Of a stretch of 64,000 nucleotides of DNA, positions 11,061 to 24,138 are shown piece after piece. The position numbers were made by a program, and so were the translations under genes. The stretch covers positions 116,955,319 to 117,019,318 of the forward strand of contig CP136066.1 in NCBI GenBank assembly GCA_032622095.1. The letters run 5' to 3'. Within the stretch, counting starts at the first letter, position 1. Every line of letters starts with the position of its first letter. This DNA comes from Siphonodentalium dalli (lineage: Eukaryota > Mollusca > Scaphopoda > Gadilida > Siphonodentaliidae). A model generated the notes under the pieces. The model searched no databases and was not told the origin of the DNA. It worked only from the letters and a program-made list of their open reading frames with translations.

Positions 11061-13594
11061 TATGATAATTCTTGCTATTTCAGCACAAGGTAGTCAATAT
11101 ATGTATACTATCAGGTCTTATATCTTAAAAATACTATTATATATATGCTGTTCCTTTAATTATTTATGTCTAACATTTTTTCCAGATTATAACTTTAGTT
11201 TTACTGCAATTTGGTATGCAGATTCACCACCACCAGATACAGTATATTTCGAGTTTCGCCAATTTTTACCTGAGTTACGGTCCTTTGGGAAATTGCAAAT
11301 TGGGCTTAATTTATTTTGTTGCTGGACAATAACGTCAGTTAATATGGACTGAATGGAATTTTGCATGTAGGTTAAAAACACAAAATGCAGGTAAAGTTCC
11401 AATTTGAGGTTTGGTCGCATATATTTCTCAACATCAGAATTTGTTTTTCTTGGTTTCTGAGTGATAACTCCTGTTAGGTTTGCTTGATCACCACTTTCTG
11501 TTAATAAATAGTCCTTGAATGACAACAAAACCACGCCCCTTGACACGGTTCAAATCAGCTTGTCCACTTCGCTGTGAAAGTAAATGTTGACCTAGAAAAC
11601 TCTGTTCAAAAAGCATATGAAAACATATAATAAAATATTTGTTTTGTGTCATACATAGTATAGTTATATATGTAACATATAATGTAGACCCAATTACCTG
11701 TATGTTGGTCATGTATGCTTATAAGAATAAATCTGACTCGTACAACATATTGATCATGTTGTAGCTAGCATAAGAACAGTACCATACTTTTGAATGTTGG
11801 CGTGTGCGATTTTGCATGCTAATATTTAAATGATCTGCACGCCCTATTAACCCTTTAGCGTTCAGAACACCCCAGAGCGCCCTGCCGTGTAGCGTCCATA
11901 AAGCCCTAGAGCGCCCTGCCGCCTAGCGTCCATAGAGCCCCAGAGAGCCCGGAGTTTTGCGTGTTTTTCAGTCATAGTTTACAACAAAACTATTGCATTA
12001 TAACACAACAAATTGCTTTCATTGTTAATGTAAATAATAAAATATATGTTACATTATTAATTGTTAAGTTTTTGTGGGGTTTTGTGGCAGATTTTGTACA
12101 ATTTAATCAATAGTTGTCAATAAAATCGCAATAAAACGAAAAGTGGAATGCGGCGGTGCTATTTTTTGAAGTCGACTAGAGAAATCAGCGTACTCGGGTA
12201 ACTGTGTACGGTCGTCTAACTGACATTTATTTATTTTCGAACTTTATTTTTATTTCCAATAAAATATTCACTTGACTTGTTTATGTTTTTATATCATATG
12301 CATCCAAATATAAAACAATCACTACCATTAATTTGACTAACGAAGCTACGGTAAGAGCAAGACGACATGCTGATGTTAGTTTTTGTTACTAAGGACGCCG
12401 TGTTTGTTCTTACTGCTGTGTAGGCCTATTCCCAAATAAAACTGTTTCCAATTATTATTTTATTTTTCCTAATTCTTCACATGATCATATCAATAATTGA
12501 CAATATTATATTTTTTATAGAGTGTATAAAATGTATTGAATAGCAATGCGAGGAACTAATTAGAAGCTTCCAGCAAACAGCGCGTTCGCGTAAACTTACC
12601 AATTTCTGAACACGTGGCTTCCATCCAAGCTGGGCGCGAATTTCAATCTTATAGTTATCAATAATTTTTCAAGAGATATTTATCATTTAATCGAACAAAA
12701 TTGCACTATTAGTATGTCCTTTGTTACAAGTTGAACATAGGCCAAACAATATATCGATTACCGGTAGTTTAACTGTGTACACACCTTGTGTTTTGGCACT
12801 AACTGTGATATACATTGCATCATCATTACATCAAGGTCAAGGTAACGCCTGTGTCTCAATGTGATTTATTTTTAGTATATTTCGTCATCCTTATTCAATA
12901 CGATGTCTTGCTAACTATTATTTAGTTTGGCATCTCATATATTCACGAAGAGAAAAGCACTGTTATCGACCTTAATGGTCATTCAATCTTTTTCAAATGA
13001 CAATATGTGATGGACATGATCTACGCATGTAAATGTGACAAGATATATCGTAATAAACTGGGTCAAGTACGTACGCATTACGTTCGTGAGGTACACAGAA
13101 GGAGTTGTTGTCAGCGCTGAATATATAGTTCTTGCGATATATATTTCAATTCCGACATATTAAACATTATATTGTTACTGAATAGCATTTCAACTTCTAA
13201 CCTATGATTTAAAAAATTGAAATTTTAGTCTATTAATGCTGTTTTTATGTCTTTTTTTATACATGACACACGGAGTAATTGTCCAAGTATTTACGTCGAC
13301 GTTGCATCTTATTTCTGTACCCTCACGATCATGGCTTGTGTTTTGTTTACATTGGTTACTATCTGTGATCACGTGTCAACAACAGTTAGATCAGATTTTT
13401 ACAATGCTGGAATCAATTTCACAATGCATTTCCACATTTTATTGAATTTCGTTGGTACATTATTAAATGCAAATAAATAGAAGTTGGTTAACACTTTGCT
13501 AGTGATTGTGGAAAAGTGAAGGTAATTCTGGAAATCGAGGTTACAACGTCAAACTTCATACAAAATCTTCGCGGTGTTTTTGTTGATAAAATGT
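11061..13594. other. intergenic, no gene recognised
   Basis: AT-rich. At 11847-11935 a TTAACCCTTTAGCG start is followed by two copies of a ~44-bp GC-richer unit (AGAGCGCCCTGCCG ... TAGCGTCCATA), which resembles a piggyBac-like end, but no good partner end was found. The open frames at 11020-11352 and 11187-11546 have no recognisable domain. Confidence 0.4.
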
Positions 13595-14045
13595 TGGGGA
13601 TAATTTTATTAAACGATGTCAAAGTATGGTACGCATTCATATGGACATGAACTAGAGTGATTGGTGCACATGTAGATGTGAAAATTTAAAGGAATGCACG
13701 CGTAAAACGATCTCATTATTTTATTAGTAAGTGATTGCTAACAGTAAAGAAAGTACGGCAACTGTGTTGCCTTGCCGTCTTACGTAATACACAACTCAAT
13801 CGACGACGTTTTCTGTTTTGCAAATTTATATATGCAATATATAATGGGGGATAATTTTGTTTAACGATGTCAAATTATGGTACGCATTCATGTGGACATG
13901 AACTAGAGTGATTGGTGCACATGTAGATGTGAAAATTTAAAGGAATGCACTGCAAAACGATCTCATTTTTTTTATTTGAAAGTGATTGCTAACAGTAAAG
14001 AAATTATGGCGACTGTGTTGTCTCACGCAGTACCGTACACAACCA
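13595..14045. repeat. 251-bp tandem duplication
   Basis: Two units starting GGGATAATTTT at about 13598 and 13849 share GGTACGCATTCAT, GGACATGAACTAGAGTGATT and AAGTGATTGCTAACAGTAAA. They are roughly 90% identical by eye. Confidence 0.85.
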
Positions 14046-16549
14046 GATCTCCGGATTTTTTTGTTTTGCAATATTTCTGTTGATAAATTGAACACAATAA
14101 TACGATAAATTTTCGGAAATTACCAGCTGAAATGACAGCAATAAAATTCAGAATCTGATACATTTCAATGTGAAATTGATTTTAATTCCATGCAATGAAT
14201 CAGGGTCAAGAAAAATCCGGAAAGATACCTACCAACTCCATAGTGTCTCCTTGTTCTCCATCGCCAGATGGAATATATGATCAAACAAATCATCTTACCT
14301 GCTCTTCCCATACTAAGGATGTAGTATGAATTAAATAAAAACAAATTGCACATTGCCAATGGGGGGAGCCCGGGGACTTGACTTTCATAAATATGAAAAT
14401 CAATTGTTACCAATTAATTAAAATAAAATAAACCATCCTTGCAGATAAACAAGAGCCACCATAAGATTTAATAATACATTTTTTCCTATAACTTTGACGT
14501 TACCAGAAAGTTATGTTGGCTGGGGTGACGACGTTCTCTCCTATCAGTATTGGTGTGGGTAATGACGTTAGACATATTACTGTTGGGTAAAGGGTTAACA
14601 AGTAAATGAATTGCATAGTGAACATAAGCTCTATGCAAATGTTCTGGTTTATGGGTATAGATTCATCAGAAACACACTATTTCTCAGTTTGGGCTCATTG
14701 TGTAGTGCTGAAACGGATAGCCGGTTAACTAGCGGTTAGCGTCGGCAACAGGTTGAGTCTGCTGCTGAAACGGTTTATCTGTTTTGTAGCCGGTTAACCA
14801 CGAGGTGTAACCGGATCACAACCGGATATCCGTTATTTTCAACTGTGGACTTTACACTCATTGTTTATACTATAATATGTACAAAGATCTCTCCATAATT
14901 TGGTCTATTAACTGTATGGTGAACTCACTTAATATTTACAGACAAAGCATGTATTATACAAATGTAAATCACCAAACGCAAACGGTAATAAACCACATTT
15001 TGACAACTTGACAGATGACACAGTGAACTAAAACTCACTGTGTTTCTAAATAGATGTGTCATACTTGATCTGTTTGTATTATGGTCACGACTCGCTACCT
15101 GACTTGTTATCATTCGCATTTGGTTATCAAAGGGTATTATTTTTTTGCGGAAGAGCATTGACCTGTTTAAATTTGTGTACATTAAAATCATGGCAGCTTT
15201 TTATTGGGACTGGGATATTGGCAAATATCAGGTCATGTGACTCAGGTATTCTAAGTTTCTAACTACCATCTACTGGGTGTTCTTCAGGGCTTTTAGACGA
15301 ATGCTAATAGAATAGATGTGTCATCTATGAGGACGACTGTTAAACACAATTGTGAAGTTTCATGGACTTTATTTAGTTAACAATGAATCCATGATACCAT
15401 CTAGTATATCCTACAGTTGTCAAATGACCAGGCTGCATTGCATTGATCTTTGTCGACGACTCAGTACACATGTTTCCCGGACATCGGAACATCAAAAAGA
15501 CAACGTAATGCAACTTTGATGTTAAGATGCCAAAGCCAGACTATGTAACACTTTCAATTCATGGAAGACTTTTGATCTCACAACAATGACTTTGAATATG
15601 ATCGTATTTCTCCTTGAGTGATAGAGTTTGTGGCAAATTTGATCAAGTACACATGTTTAAAAGCTACTGTTGGCAGCAGCTGATTATGGGCCCCAATATG
15701 TTAGTTTTGTCCTTGGCGTCGCATGTGTGTATTATTAGTTTGTCAGATTTTGCTATCAAGTTAATAGTTAAAATATCTCCATAGATATGAGTGTAAATTG
15801 GGTGGTCGTAAATAACAGTTATCCAGTTTTCATCAGGTTATACCTCACAGTTATCTGATTTAAAAACATTATCAACAATTTCAGCACTATCATTGCATAA
15901 TTTGTGGAGGCATGAACATTCTATTTTATGAATGTCGACTTCTTGTATAAAGTGCCCAATCGGAAAAATAATTTGGAAGGTAGAACAACGGGACTGTGTT
16001 TTAACTATAAAGCAAACTATTGTGCTTGTAGTATATCCCATATAAATTTCTTTTTACAGCTACCAGCCACCACATGTGAGAAGGAAATTCAAAATTCAAG
16101 AGATCGTGAACAAATACCAATGCAAACTCACTGAACCAGAATTTTTCACTTCACTGTTTCAAGATGTTGCCAAGTAATATTCCTCATTGCAAATTCAGGA
16201 CATTTCAGGAGAAGCTTGTGGGCAAATGAAATAGCCACTCAAATTGCATGATATATTTGTAATATCTGGTGTGGGTTATGCTATCTTCACCTGGTTCGAC
16301 ATCAGCGCATCTCTAACACATTCAACATCTGCTTAATTTATATATATTTACACTCAAACATGCATTCGCGTTGTGGAACATGAATGCAGGATGTTGGTTG
16401 GTCGAAATTACGTCACATGACGTCGCGCGCTGACCCCAACTTGCATCCATTTTAGTGTAGACGCAACTTGCTCCGAGCCACGATAATAACGTTGGAAATA
16501 GACGCTTAAAACTCTTTTAATCTGCCAGTTGACTCGATTGAGTGTAAAT
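14046..16549. other. intergenic, weak repeats only
   Basis: No gene recognised. 14520-14600 resembles the sequence flanking the 8.7-kb hAT element. 14705-14855 has imperfect inverted ends (ACGGATAGCCGG and CCGGATATCCGT) and several internal AGCGGTTAGC/CCGGTTAAC phrases, so it may be a decayed MITE. Confidence 0.35.
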
Positions 16550-16708
16550 ATAAGTAATGAATGTTGATTTTGTTGCGTTCCATAGAGTATGGATGCAAGT
16601 TGGTCTGCATTTTCATGTGTGGAACGCTTTCACGTCCCACACAAAATGTCAGACCAACTTGCATCCATACTCTATGGAACGCAACAAAATCAACATCCAT
16701 TTCTTAAG
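16550..16708. repeat. near-perfect long hairpin (~70-bp arms)
   Basis: The left arm (about 16550-16621, containing GATTTTGTTGCGTTCCATAG) pairs with the right arm (about 16634-16708, CTATGGAACGCAACAAAATC) with only a few mismatches and a loop of about a dozen bases (GAACGCTTTCAC). The core of each arm (AGTATGGATGCAAGTTGGTC) also resembles CAACTTGCATCCAT at 16437-16450. It may be a recent foldback MITE or an RNA hairpin. No coding potential. Confidence 0.85.
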
Positions 16709-17459
16709 TCAAAACACTTGGCAAGTGCTATAATTGAATATATTTAAAAATAATATCAGTTCTTATTCAAAATATTGTCTGCCATCAATGTTCTCATCAA
16801 ATTGAGAAGATCACGAAAATATGCTTTGATAGCAAATGTCCTCTTGACAATGTGCTATTAAATATCTTCTTTGTTTCTTTAATACTCCTTTGGTCATCTT
16901 GTCCCCCTTATAACCTCGAAATAATTTGTGTAGATCCATAATGTCATATCACACATTAATCTGTATTTATGTAGAAAGAAACTGTGTATCGAAGACACAA
17001 GTGATATATTCCTCTCCAAACGATTGCTATATGTAGTCATAAAAAAAATCTGTTCACAATTTAAAAATTTTGAAACATCCACTGTCCGTATTTAGCCACC
17101 ATACTGTACAATGCATACTGTCAAATGTCGAGGAATCAGTTAGAGTTATGAAATAATGCTCATTGCCAAATTTTGTGAAATGGTCTCAAATGGGGAGTGT
17201 GATTTCACTGTTTTCATCTTAAAATGACACATATCCAGCATGTCATACAAAACAGTGTCATGCACCAGACATGTAGCATGATGGGCCATGCCAGAGAATT
17301 TCTTATAAACCAGTTCACACATCATGCTCCAGTTGCGCTTTCATGAACTAAAGTCAATCTGACAGTAATTTGTCTGACAGAAGTCATGTTGGGTCCAATG
17401 TATGAACAATGGGCCTGAATGTCATAGTTGATTTATTTAAAAGAAATGACTCTTGTCTC
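16709..17459. other. intergenic, no gene seen
   Basis: AT-rich with no recognised repeats or domains. Confidence 0.4.
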
Positions 17460-17800
17460 CATTAAAGTTATAACCAACGACCACAGTCCCCCAATAACAC
17501 ACACACCCACTACATTCATGTCTTACATTTATATAGATTTTTGATGATTTATTCCCATTAAAAAGCTGAATGTATTCTTATTTATTTTCACAAAATCTGC
17601 CGAGAATTTGAGACTTGCCCACGCAGCTCATTAAAGCAGCCCAATATAATTGGCTTCAGATGCAATTCGGCTGAACTTTTAAGAGCACGCCCAATTATTT
17701 TGCTGACCGTTTTAGTGATTATAGGTCAACAATTTGTGACATCGTGTTTGTGTTAGGGTCTGTGTTATTGGGGTGTGAAATGGGTGACCAAATAGGCAGT
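17460..17800. repeat. dispersed repeat, diverged copy 1
   Basis: Aligns by eye with 44650-45120: shared CCCAATAACAC, ATTCATxTCTTAxATTTATATA, GATTTATTCCCAT, GCCCAATATAA, AATTCGGCTGAACTTT, CGCCCAATTATT and CAGTTGACCAATCAC. The phrase CCAATAACACAxACCC appears inverted at its right end (17760-17785), which suggests inverted termini. Confidence 0.65.
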
Positions 17801-17995
17801 TGACCAATCACCGAACCAATCATATTTACATTTTTGTAAATATGACAACAAATATTTAATCAAAAAATGGGACAACCTGTCCCAGAAAATTGGGATAATC
17901 CGCACCCAAAACTCCAGGAGCAGGTGCTCACGCTTCCATATCACTTGATGCTGCTGTCATTTCTGTAGCGGAAAGTAATCAAGATATTTAGGTTA

Positions 17996-18107
17996 TCGAT
18001 AAATATGTGTTATATACACAATGTGTTTTTACCGATTAATGTATCGTTACGAGGCCCGTTTTCGTGTACAAACACATTGTGTGTATAACATGTTTATCTA
18101 CCATTTG
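17996..18107. repeat. inverted repeat, ~30-bp arms
   Basis: GATAAATATGTGTTATATAC with ACAATGTGTTTTT pairs with AAACACATTGT and GTATAACATGTTTATC across a ~45-bp loop. Confidence 0.7.
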
Positions 18108-19625
18108 TGTGCCATAATCAACTACAAAAACTACATTTTAAAAGTTTGTTTTTATATGTGTCCATAGATTAGCGTTACTGAGTAAATTCTCCCAATCTGT
18201 AAGTGTAACTGTCACACAATTAGCTCGATTTGCTAAATTCTCCCCACAGCAATTGCACATGCATATTTCTAACGGAAATTTAATTCAATGGACAAAATCT
18301 CTTACACTTGCTTTTTTATAAAATTAAATAATAAATACTCAACAAATATATATTAGTTAATTTCTGATATGTTTTAACATATTACCCACCATGGTAGGCA
18401 ATCAAATACTGATAAAAACTAGGAACTATTTCTTTATAGTGCACAATAATCTACGTTGGACTGTTGTTTTGATTTTGCATGTGATATCAGTTCATTTATG
18501 ATCTTGAACAGCCAAGGACGTCATGAGCACCTTGTATCGCAACTGCAGTAATGATACAGATGCTTTTATTGCCTATTTGTTATCGACAAATTTTATTTTA
18601 TGGTCATCGACATCTTTCAAAGCACATAAAAAATTCTCAATTTATGCCAAAGGCAATTATTAATACATGTATTTACATGGAGTTGGTCATGCCATAGATC
18701 ACCCCTTGAAACATCAGTCACTTGGAATTTGCGCCAAACCTCCATGCACATTTAATTTGGTCCACACTTGGTAAAAGATATTCAGGGTTCCCACCTGCAC
18801 ATTTATTTTGGACTGCATGTTCACTTGGAACACAAGAGTTAAAATTATCAATGGTGATGACCCTATCCAGTCTCTCGAGTCAAATTCACATTTATTAATA
18901 ATTGCACTGAAGTTGAACCAAACCCACAATCTTCTCTTGAATTGAATGACTCCAATGCTGTTATATTTTATGTGCATTAATCATTAATCTAGTCTTTCAG
19001 ATGTAAATATATTTTGTGATGTTTAGAATGTTTCCAATAGGGTCGTTTGTTGATATCCATCATTTTCATATTTCTACTCCTTCTCCATCCATAATTTCAT
19101 ATTCATATAGATATTGAGCAATGTGAATTACTCAAATTGTAGTTTACACTACACTAAATACAACTAAAACATAGCAGAACATATAGGATATAGTCCAGGA
19201 GCAATGAAAACAAACTTTGCAACTATGCAAGGCTGCATGTTTTGTCTCGCAATCTGTTTGGCTTGAATGGTCAGCTTGCACGTCATATTTGTCAATATTC
19301 ACATAATTCATGCCATGAAATGAGTTCTATGAAGACAGAATTTTTATGTTTTAAACCTTAAAAATTGTACACGTTCACGGACCATATAATGTTTTGAGGT
19401 GTACAACTGTATGCATTGTTTATCACACTTTATACACGTTTGAAGTTTTCTTCCAAACTTTGATCTAAACTACCGTAGTTTTGGCACAACGTGAACATTT
19501 GGCGATCATTTGAATCAGCTGAACATTGGTAGCTAATAGCAACCCATTTGGAAGTTTGTGTTATACAGTCTAAAGCTTCCACTCTTACTTTGAATACCAT
19601 AGTCAAGTGCTTGTCATTGAAATAT
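18108..19625. other. intergenic, no gene seen
   Basis: No recognised domain, repeat or RNA. The open frame at 18714-18977 (minus, 87 residues) has no supporting feature. Confidence 0.4.
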
Positions 19626-19629
19626 TTAA
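19626..19629. repeat. TTAA target-site duplication (left)
   Basis: TTAA, matched by 20259-20262. Confidence 0.7.
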
Positions 19630-20258
19630 AGGCCCACTTAATTTTCGAACCCCAGATCACATATATAAAATATATGCCATATTATATACCATTTGAAAGA
19701 GGAAGCTCCAAAACATTGTATTATTAACTTATCTAGTGTAATGAACTGTGAATATGTTATTTTTGTTGAGTTACCGACGTACTTTTGTGCTTAAAGGTCC
19801 ACTTAATTTTCGAAGCCAAGATCACATATATAAAATATATGCCATATTTTATACCATTTGAAAGGGGAAACTCCAAAACATTGTATTATCAACTTATCAG
19901 GTGTAATAAGCTGTGATCATGTTGTTTTTGTTGAGTTACTGATGTGCTTTTATGCTTAAGTTTCTGCTGGATTGTTGTGCAAAGTGTATTATTTCCAATG
20001 GAGGTGGAATAACTCTATATCCTAAAGATGGAGTTATTCCCTTCCATTGAAAATACATTTTTAGTTTAAATTCTGTTGTATTCTGGGAGCCATAATGGGG
20101 GAAATCTGTTCATGATTTCGGCTGTTTTCTATTTCTCTATGGGCATCTTCTGAGACACAGACATTTCAAATGGTGATGAATTATATAGAGTTATTAAAAC
20201 AGTATATCAAGGCACTATAAAAAAATTATAATCGGTGACTCGAAAATTAAGTGGGCCT
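19630..20258. mobile_element. MITE with AGGCCCACTTAATTTTCGA ends, 629 bp
   Basis: The 19-bp start AGGCCCACTTAATTTTCGA is repeated as its exact complement at 20240-20258, and TTAA lies on both sides. The left third is a tandem duplication of ~166 bp (the start recurs at 19794 as AGGTCCACTTAATTTTCGA). An internal hairpin with GGAATAACTC/GAGTTATTCC lies at 19993-20049. A TTAA duplication is typical of piggyBac and Kolobok elements, although the terminal AGGCCC is not the usual CCC start of piggyBac. No transposase is present. Confidence 0.75.
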
Positions 20259-20324
20259 TTAATTTGTCTGAAATCTAAATTGCATAAACATTTATCAATG
20301 TTCATATTTATCAATGTTCACATA

Positions 20325-21112
20325 GTATGGTAAACATAGTGTCGTTGCCCGGATTGATCACTCGTCGTTCGTCCGTCTGTCTGTCTGTCTGTCCGTAGAC
20401 ACTTTACGAGTAATGCGATAACTCAAACATTTTCTATCCGATCGAAAACAAATTTTCTCAGCCCAAAATACAGATCGAGTTTGAATTTGGGTTTGATCCG
20501 AGATTTTGTTACAGAGTTATGGCCCTTTTTTAACTTAGAATTCAGGCATTCTGCCATAACTCAAACATTGGAACCAAATTTGGTATGTGAGTTTCACAGC
20601 CCAAAATACAGATCGAGGTCGAATATGGGTTTGATCCGATTAATTTGAAAGGAGTTATGACCCTTTTTCAAAATAAAAAAATTTAAATTCAATTTTTTTT
20701 AAATTTATTTTTAACTTTTATAATAATAATAAAAAAAATGTCATTGACATTGTCATTTGTTTTCATTTAGATATTGATGATTATGATAAAAGTTGATAAA
20801 AAGATTTCCAATGTGTCCCTTTAATTTTTTTAAATAATTAAAAACAATTTATTTTTTAAGTTAAAAAAATTTGAAAAACTAACACCATTATAACTCTGCC
20901 AAGGGTACCCCGAATCACCACACCAAATTTGATTAAATCAGTCCAAAATCTTGTGTTATGTACTGGTAAATCTGTTTGGAGCAACATTAAATCCAATTCA
21001 CCAATTGCCTTTGGACTACTTAGCTATTGATAAGGCTATATTATTTTCTGATGTCTCTTATGCCAATGTGCAAATAATCTGAAAAGAAGGCTATGGCATC
21101 TAATTTAAAATA
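20325..21112 (+). repeat. dispersed repeat, copy 1 (empty-site copy)
   Basis: Colinear with 47440-49362. It starts TAGTATGGTAAACATAGTGTC, then GTCTGTCTGTCT, then two ~130-bp core units (AAATACAGATCGAG, GAGTTATGGCCC), a T/A-rich stretch, and then CTAACACCATTATAACTCTGCCAAGG. The last ~120 bp (GGACTACTTAGCTATTGATAAGG...) read in one frame of copy 2 as IDKAILFSDASYANL, which faintly resembles a Copia-type RNase H, but this is weak. This copy lacks the two TTAA insertions seen at 47.8-49.1 kb. Confidence 0.8.
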
Positions 21113-22611
21113 AAGATTCAACAATAAACATCACATGATATTAGCAGTAGACTTGGACATCTGTGCTGCAGAGTTATATCTTCAGATGGTCTGATATCAT
21201 TATAATTGTTATTGGTTTAATAGAGAGGTCAGTGTTCAACATAAACAATTCCTGTGATATTTTGACAGCTCTGCTATATAATTGATATTAATGGGTCTGT
21301 TGTGAGGTTGCTTATCTGTATACTAGGACACATTATTATTGTAAACTTAAATTGGACTCTCTTAACCCAAGTATTCCATGTCCAGGTCACACCTACACAT
21401 TTAACCCATGGGCTTGCTGGCTGTGGCGGTTTAGCATTACAGATCCTGTACCAGTGCATTCTCTTATATAAATGCCAGTGACCCATAAGTTCCAATAATT
21501 TGTGTTATGTACATTTGTCTATAATAGTACATAACAGTATACTCTATAATTCAACACCAAAACTCTCATTTATCCGATCATATTAAATTTTTATCGCCAA
21601 GGGATGGGTTAACACTGCCGATCATGATCGGCCTCTCGTTTAACTAATTTCGGAAACATTTGACGGCTCCCATCTAGTGGTCACCCAAAAGATCCATATG
21701 AAGTTTGGTGATGATCGAATAGGAGATGTGACCTGTAGGGTGTGCTAACAGAAATAGTTGACTGATGTATGCATGCACGGATGGACACCAGCATCCCTGC
21801 ACAAAATACATCTATGTTGAAATAATAACAATGCAAACACGCCAAAGAAATTGAGTATAAGGGAATAGCGTAGTCGAATGTATGCACTATTACTTTGCAC
21901 ACAGCAAGAATCTTAACCAGCCAACCTCAAGCCATCAACTCATTCAATATCGCATCATAATTTTGACAAGAATATATTGATGCAAAGGTTATAGAATAAC
22001 ACTTTCCCATATTAAAAGTATCAACTTGTGCTTTTTGCGAATCCGTTGGAGTATATAAGATAATGATTCTGGAACGTTTGTGAAATAATTGAGTTACTGT
22101 GTGTGCTTGGAGATATTCTTGTCTGATAAGGTCAAGCGGGCGACAAAAACAATGTCGCCCTGGTCAGTGGGAGACAGTGGGATATGTCGTCCGGCATGTT
22201 ATAGTTATTCAGGGAGGAGGGATACAATACAGGTTTTGTGCCAAAATAAGTGTTTATATATTCCTAATCTTCTTTATATTTTGGGAAAAATGAGAACAAA
22301 AAGCATCCATCCTTGATTACTTGTTTATTTATTTTAACGGCCTTTTATTAAGAAGTTTGTTATATTTGTTCAAATTGTAATATATGCCTAAGTCTTAATA
22401 TATTAATAAATGTATACAAAAGATCTACCTTGTGCAATTTTCATGGGTTATGGGGCATGTAATATTTCCATAAAAGTAGAAATATCTATACCATCCAACA
22501 TAAGCACCCGATTCATCCGATCATGTTGAAAGAATTGAGAACATGGTAAATGCAGTACATGGTAGTCAATTCTCCCCATAGTTTTCTAAACTGCTGATTG
22601 TTGCTTGATTG
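21113..22611. other. intergenic with short repeat fragments
   Basis: 21580-21650 carries a palindrome GCCGATCATGATCGGC and the phrase CCTCTCGTT, matching 56487-56550 in inverse orientation and 49366-49382. 21655-21760 (CTCCCATCTAGTGGTCACCC, AAGTTTGGTGATGATCG) is a diverged fragment of the array at 46590-47230. No gene was recognised. Confidence 0.5.
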
Positions 22612-22770
22612 GAACCACCCCCATATCTGGTACACTAAAAAAAAACATGCTATGAACGACATGTAAGTGTTTGTATCCAATAAAGCTGTGGCATTAAACC
22701 TTGCTTGGTCCACCATAAAGGGGTAGGTATCCTTTCGGATGAATGAAGTGGACCAAATATGGGGGTGGTT
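22612..22770. mobile_element. short MITE-like inverted repeat, ~155 bp
   Basis: GAACCACCCCCATATCTGGT near 22612 is mirrored by ACCAAATATGGGGGTGGTTC ending near 22770, one mismatch in 20. A target duplication is not clear. Confidence 0.6.
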
Positions 22771-23051
22771 CAAAAGTATGCCCGCATATTCCCGCAGAGT
22801 GACATCTGGTCAAGTTCAAGAAAATTGCACGCTGTAATAAGGCCGGTGACACTTAAAAATGTTCACCCAGTTATACCAATAATCAATTCTGTTGAGCATC
22901 AAAAGTCTAAAGTTTGATTTTTGAAAATGGCAAATTTTCCAATCGAGTGCCAATCAGAAAAAGAATATGGATAATTAACTCCAATAATGTTCTTTAATTT
23001 ACCATGTTATGAATTCAGTGATAATTTCAAAACAATTGCGTGAATAACCTA

Positions 23052-23163
23052 TTAAAGTGATGTGAAACACTCCGGTAGGGTGATCAAATAGAAATGGAGA
23101 ATAATCTTAAAGTGATGTGAAACACTCCGGTAGGGTAATCAAATAGAAATGGAGAATAATCTT
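23052..23163. repeat. 55-bp tandem duplication
   Basis: TTAAAGTGATGTGAAACACT starts at 23052 and 23107; the two units differ at about one base, so the event is recent. Confidence 0.92.
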
Positions 23164-23546
23164 GTTCAAAGTAGTTATTTTTACAAATATTATATCTAAA
23201 TTGACAACACACACCGACATTCTTTTATATTATTTAATTGCTGTGACTGCCGATGGCGAAATCATTTTCGTTAGTTTATCGCCGATAGAAGCGTCCCGAT
23301 TCGGGTAGTAAATATTTACAATTTAGCATAGTTCAGACAATGTTTTCTATGGAGTGGTATGGTCGATTTGCTTGAGATTTCCGGTGATGTTAGTAGAATG
23401 CTACATTCCTCCAGTTGGGATAGCACCCGAATATTAACTTTTCGGTTTCACGCACCTGAACAAGTATATAATATGTCTTAAAGAGATGCAGGGTATTATA
23501 TGAGGGGGAGCTTCTTTTTTTAGGTGTTTATTTGATATGTAGCATG

Positions 23547-23841
23547 CAGGGGGCGCCGGAAGCATCCAAGGGCAGGGGGGGGCAGAGCCTACAAAAAGGG
23601 CACTTTTCCGCAAAAAAGGGCATTTTCTCCGCAAACTCGGGCATTTAATTGTGGCATTTGTCGGTTTTTATGGCCGTTTTGTGATAAAATTGACAAAAAA
23701 TTAATATTCCTTGTGAAATTGGTGGTATTTGGACCAAAAAAGTCACATTTTGCTATAAAAACACGAGATTAAACACACAAAAAGCATTTTCTGTCTCCAG
23801 AAAAAGGACAATGTCCTGCCCCCCCTCTTCCGGCGCCCCTG
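23547..23841. mobile_element. hAT-type MITE, 295 bp
   Basis: Ends are CAGGGGGCGCCGGAAG and CTTCCGGCGCCCCTG, inverse of each other apart from one G. The flanks are GTAGCATG (23539-23546) and GTAGCATA (23842-23849), an 8-bp duplication with one mismatch. The CAGGGG start and 8-bp duplication fit hAT. Internally it has the direct phrases AAAAGGGCAxTTTTCxCCGC. There is no coding region. Confidence 0.82.
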
Positions 23842-23950
23842 GTAGCATAGAGTAATGAATTAACATACAAAAGCATCACAGTGGACAGTCATGTGGCTAA
23901 AAATTCACAGGTTTGGACACAAGTCCATATTTTGTGAATAAATAATAATT

Positions 23951-24075
23951 CTGATCTCTATTCTCGGGCTTGCCGGATTTCGCCGCAGTTTCTTTTCATT
24001 TTATTTTATTAATATTCCGTGTTTTGTAAACCGGAAATAGAAACTGCTGCGCAGCCTCCCAGAATTCATTCATTC
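23951..24075 (-). repeat. DIRS inverted terminal repeat, 3' copy
   Basis: Complement of 32841-32950: both contain CCCGAGAATAGAGATCAG, CCGGTTTACAAAAC and GGAGGCTGCGCAGCAG (in minus orientation). This copy carries a ~15-bp extra segment (AAGAAACTGCGG region). Outside it, 23900-23950 is the extension that matches one half of the internal complementary region. Confidence 0.88.
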
Positions 24076-24138
24076 AATGTGTACTATAAGCCTTAAATTA
24101 AATAGCAAACTTCATAGGGGAGGCTGGGTTGGGTCCTG

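Noticed and set aside
11847-14597. A 2.7-kb piggyBac-like element between TTAACCCTTTAGCG and GGTAAAGGGTTAA
   Set aside because: The two ends match over only about 7 bp, which is too little in AT-rich DNA with several AAAGGGTTAA phrases.
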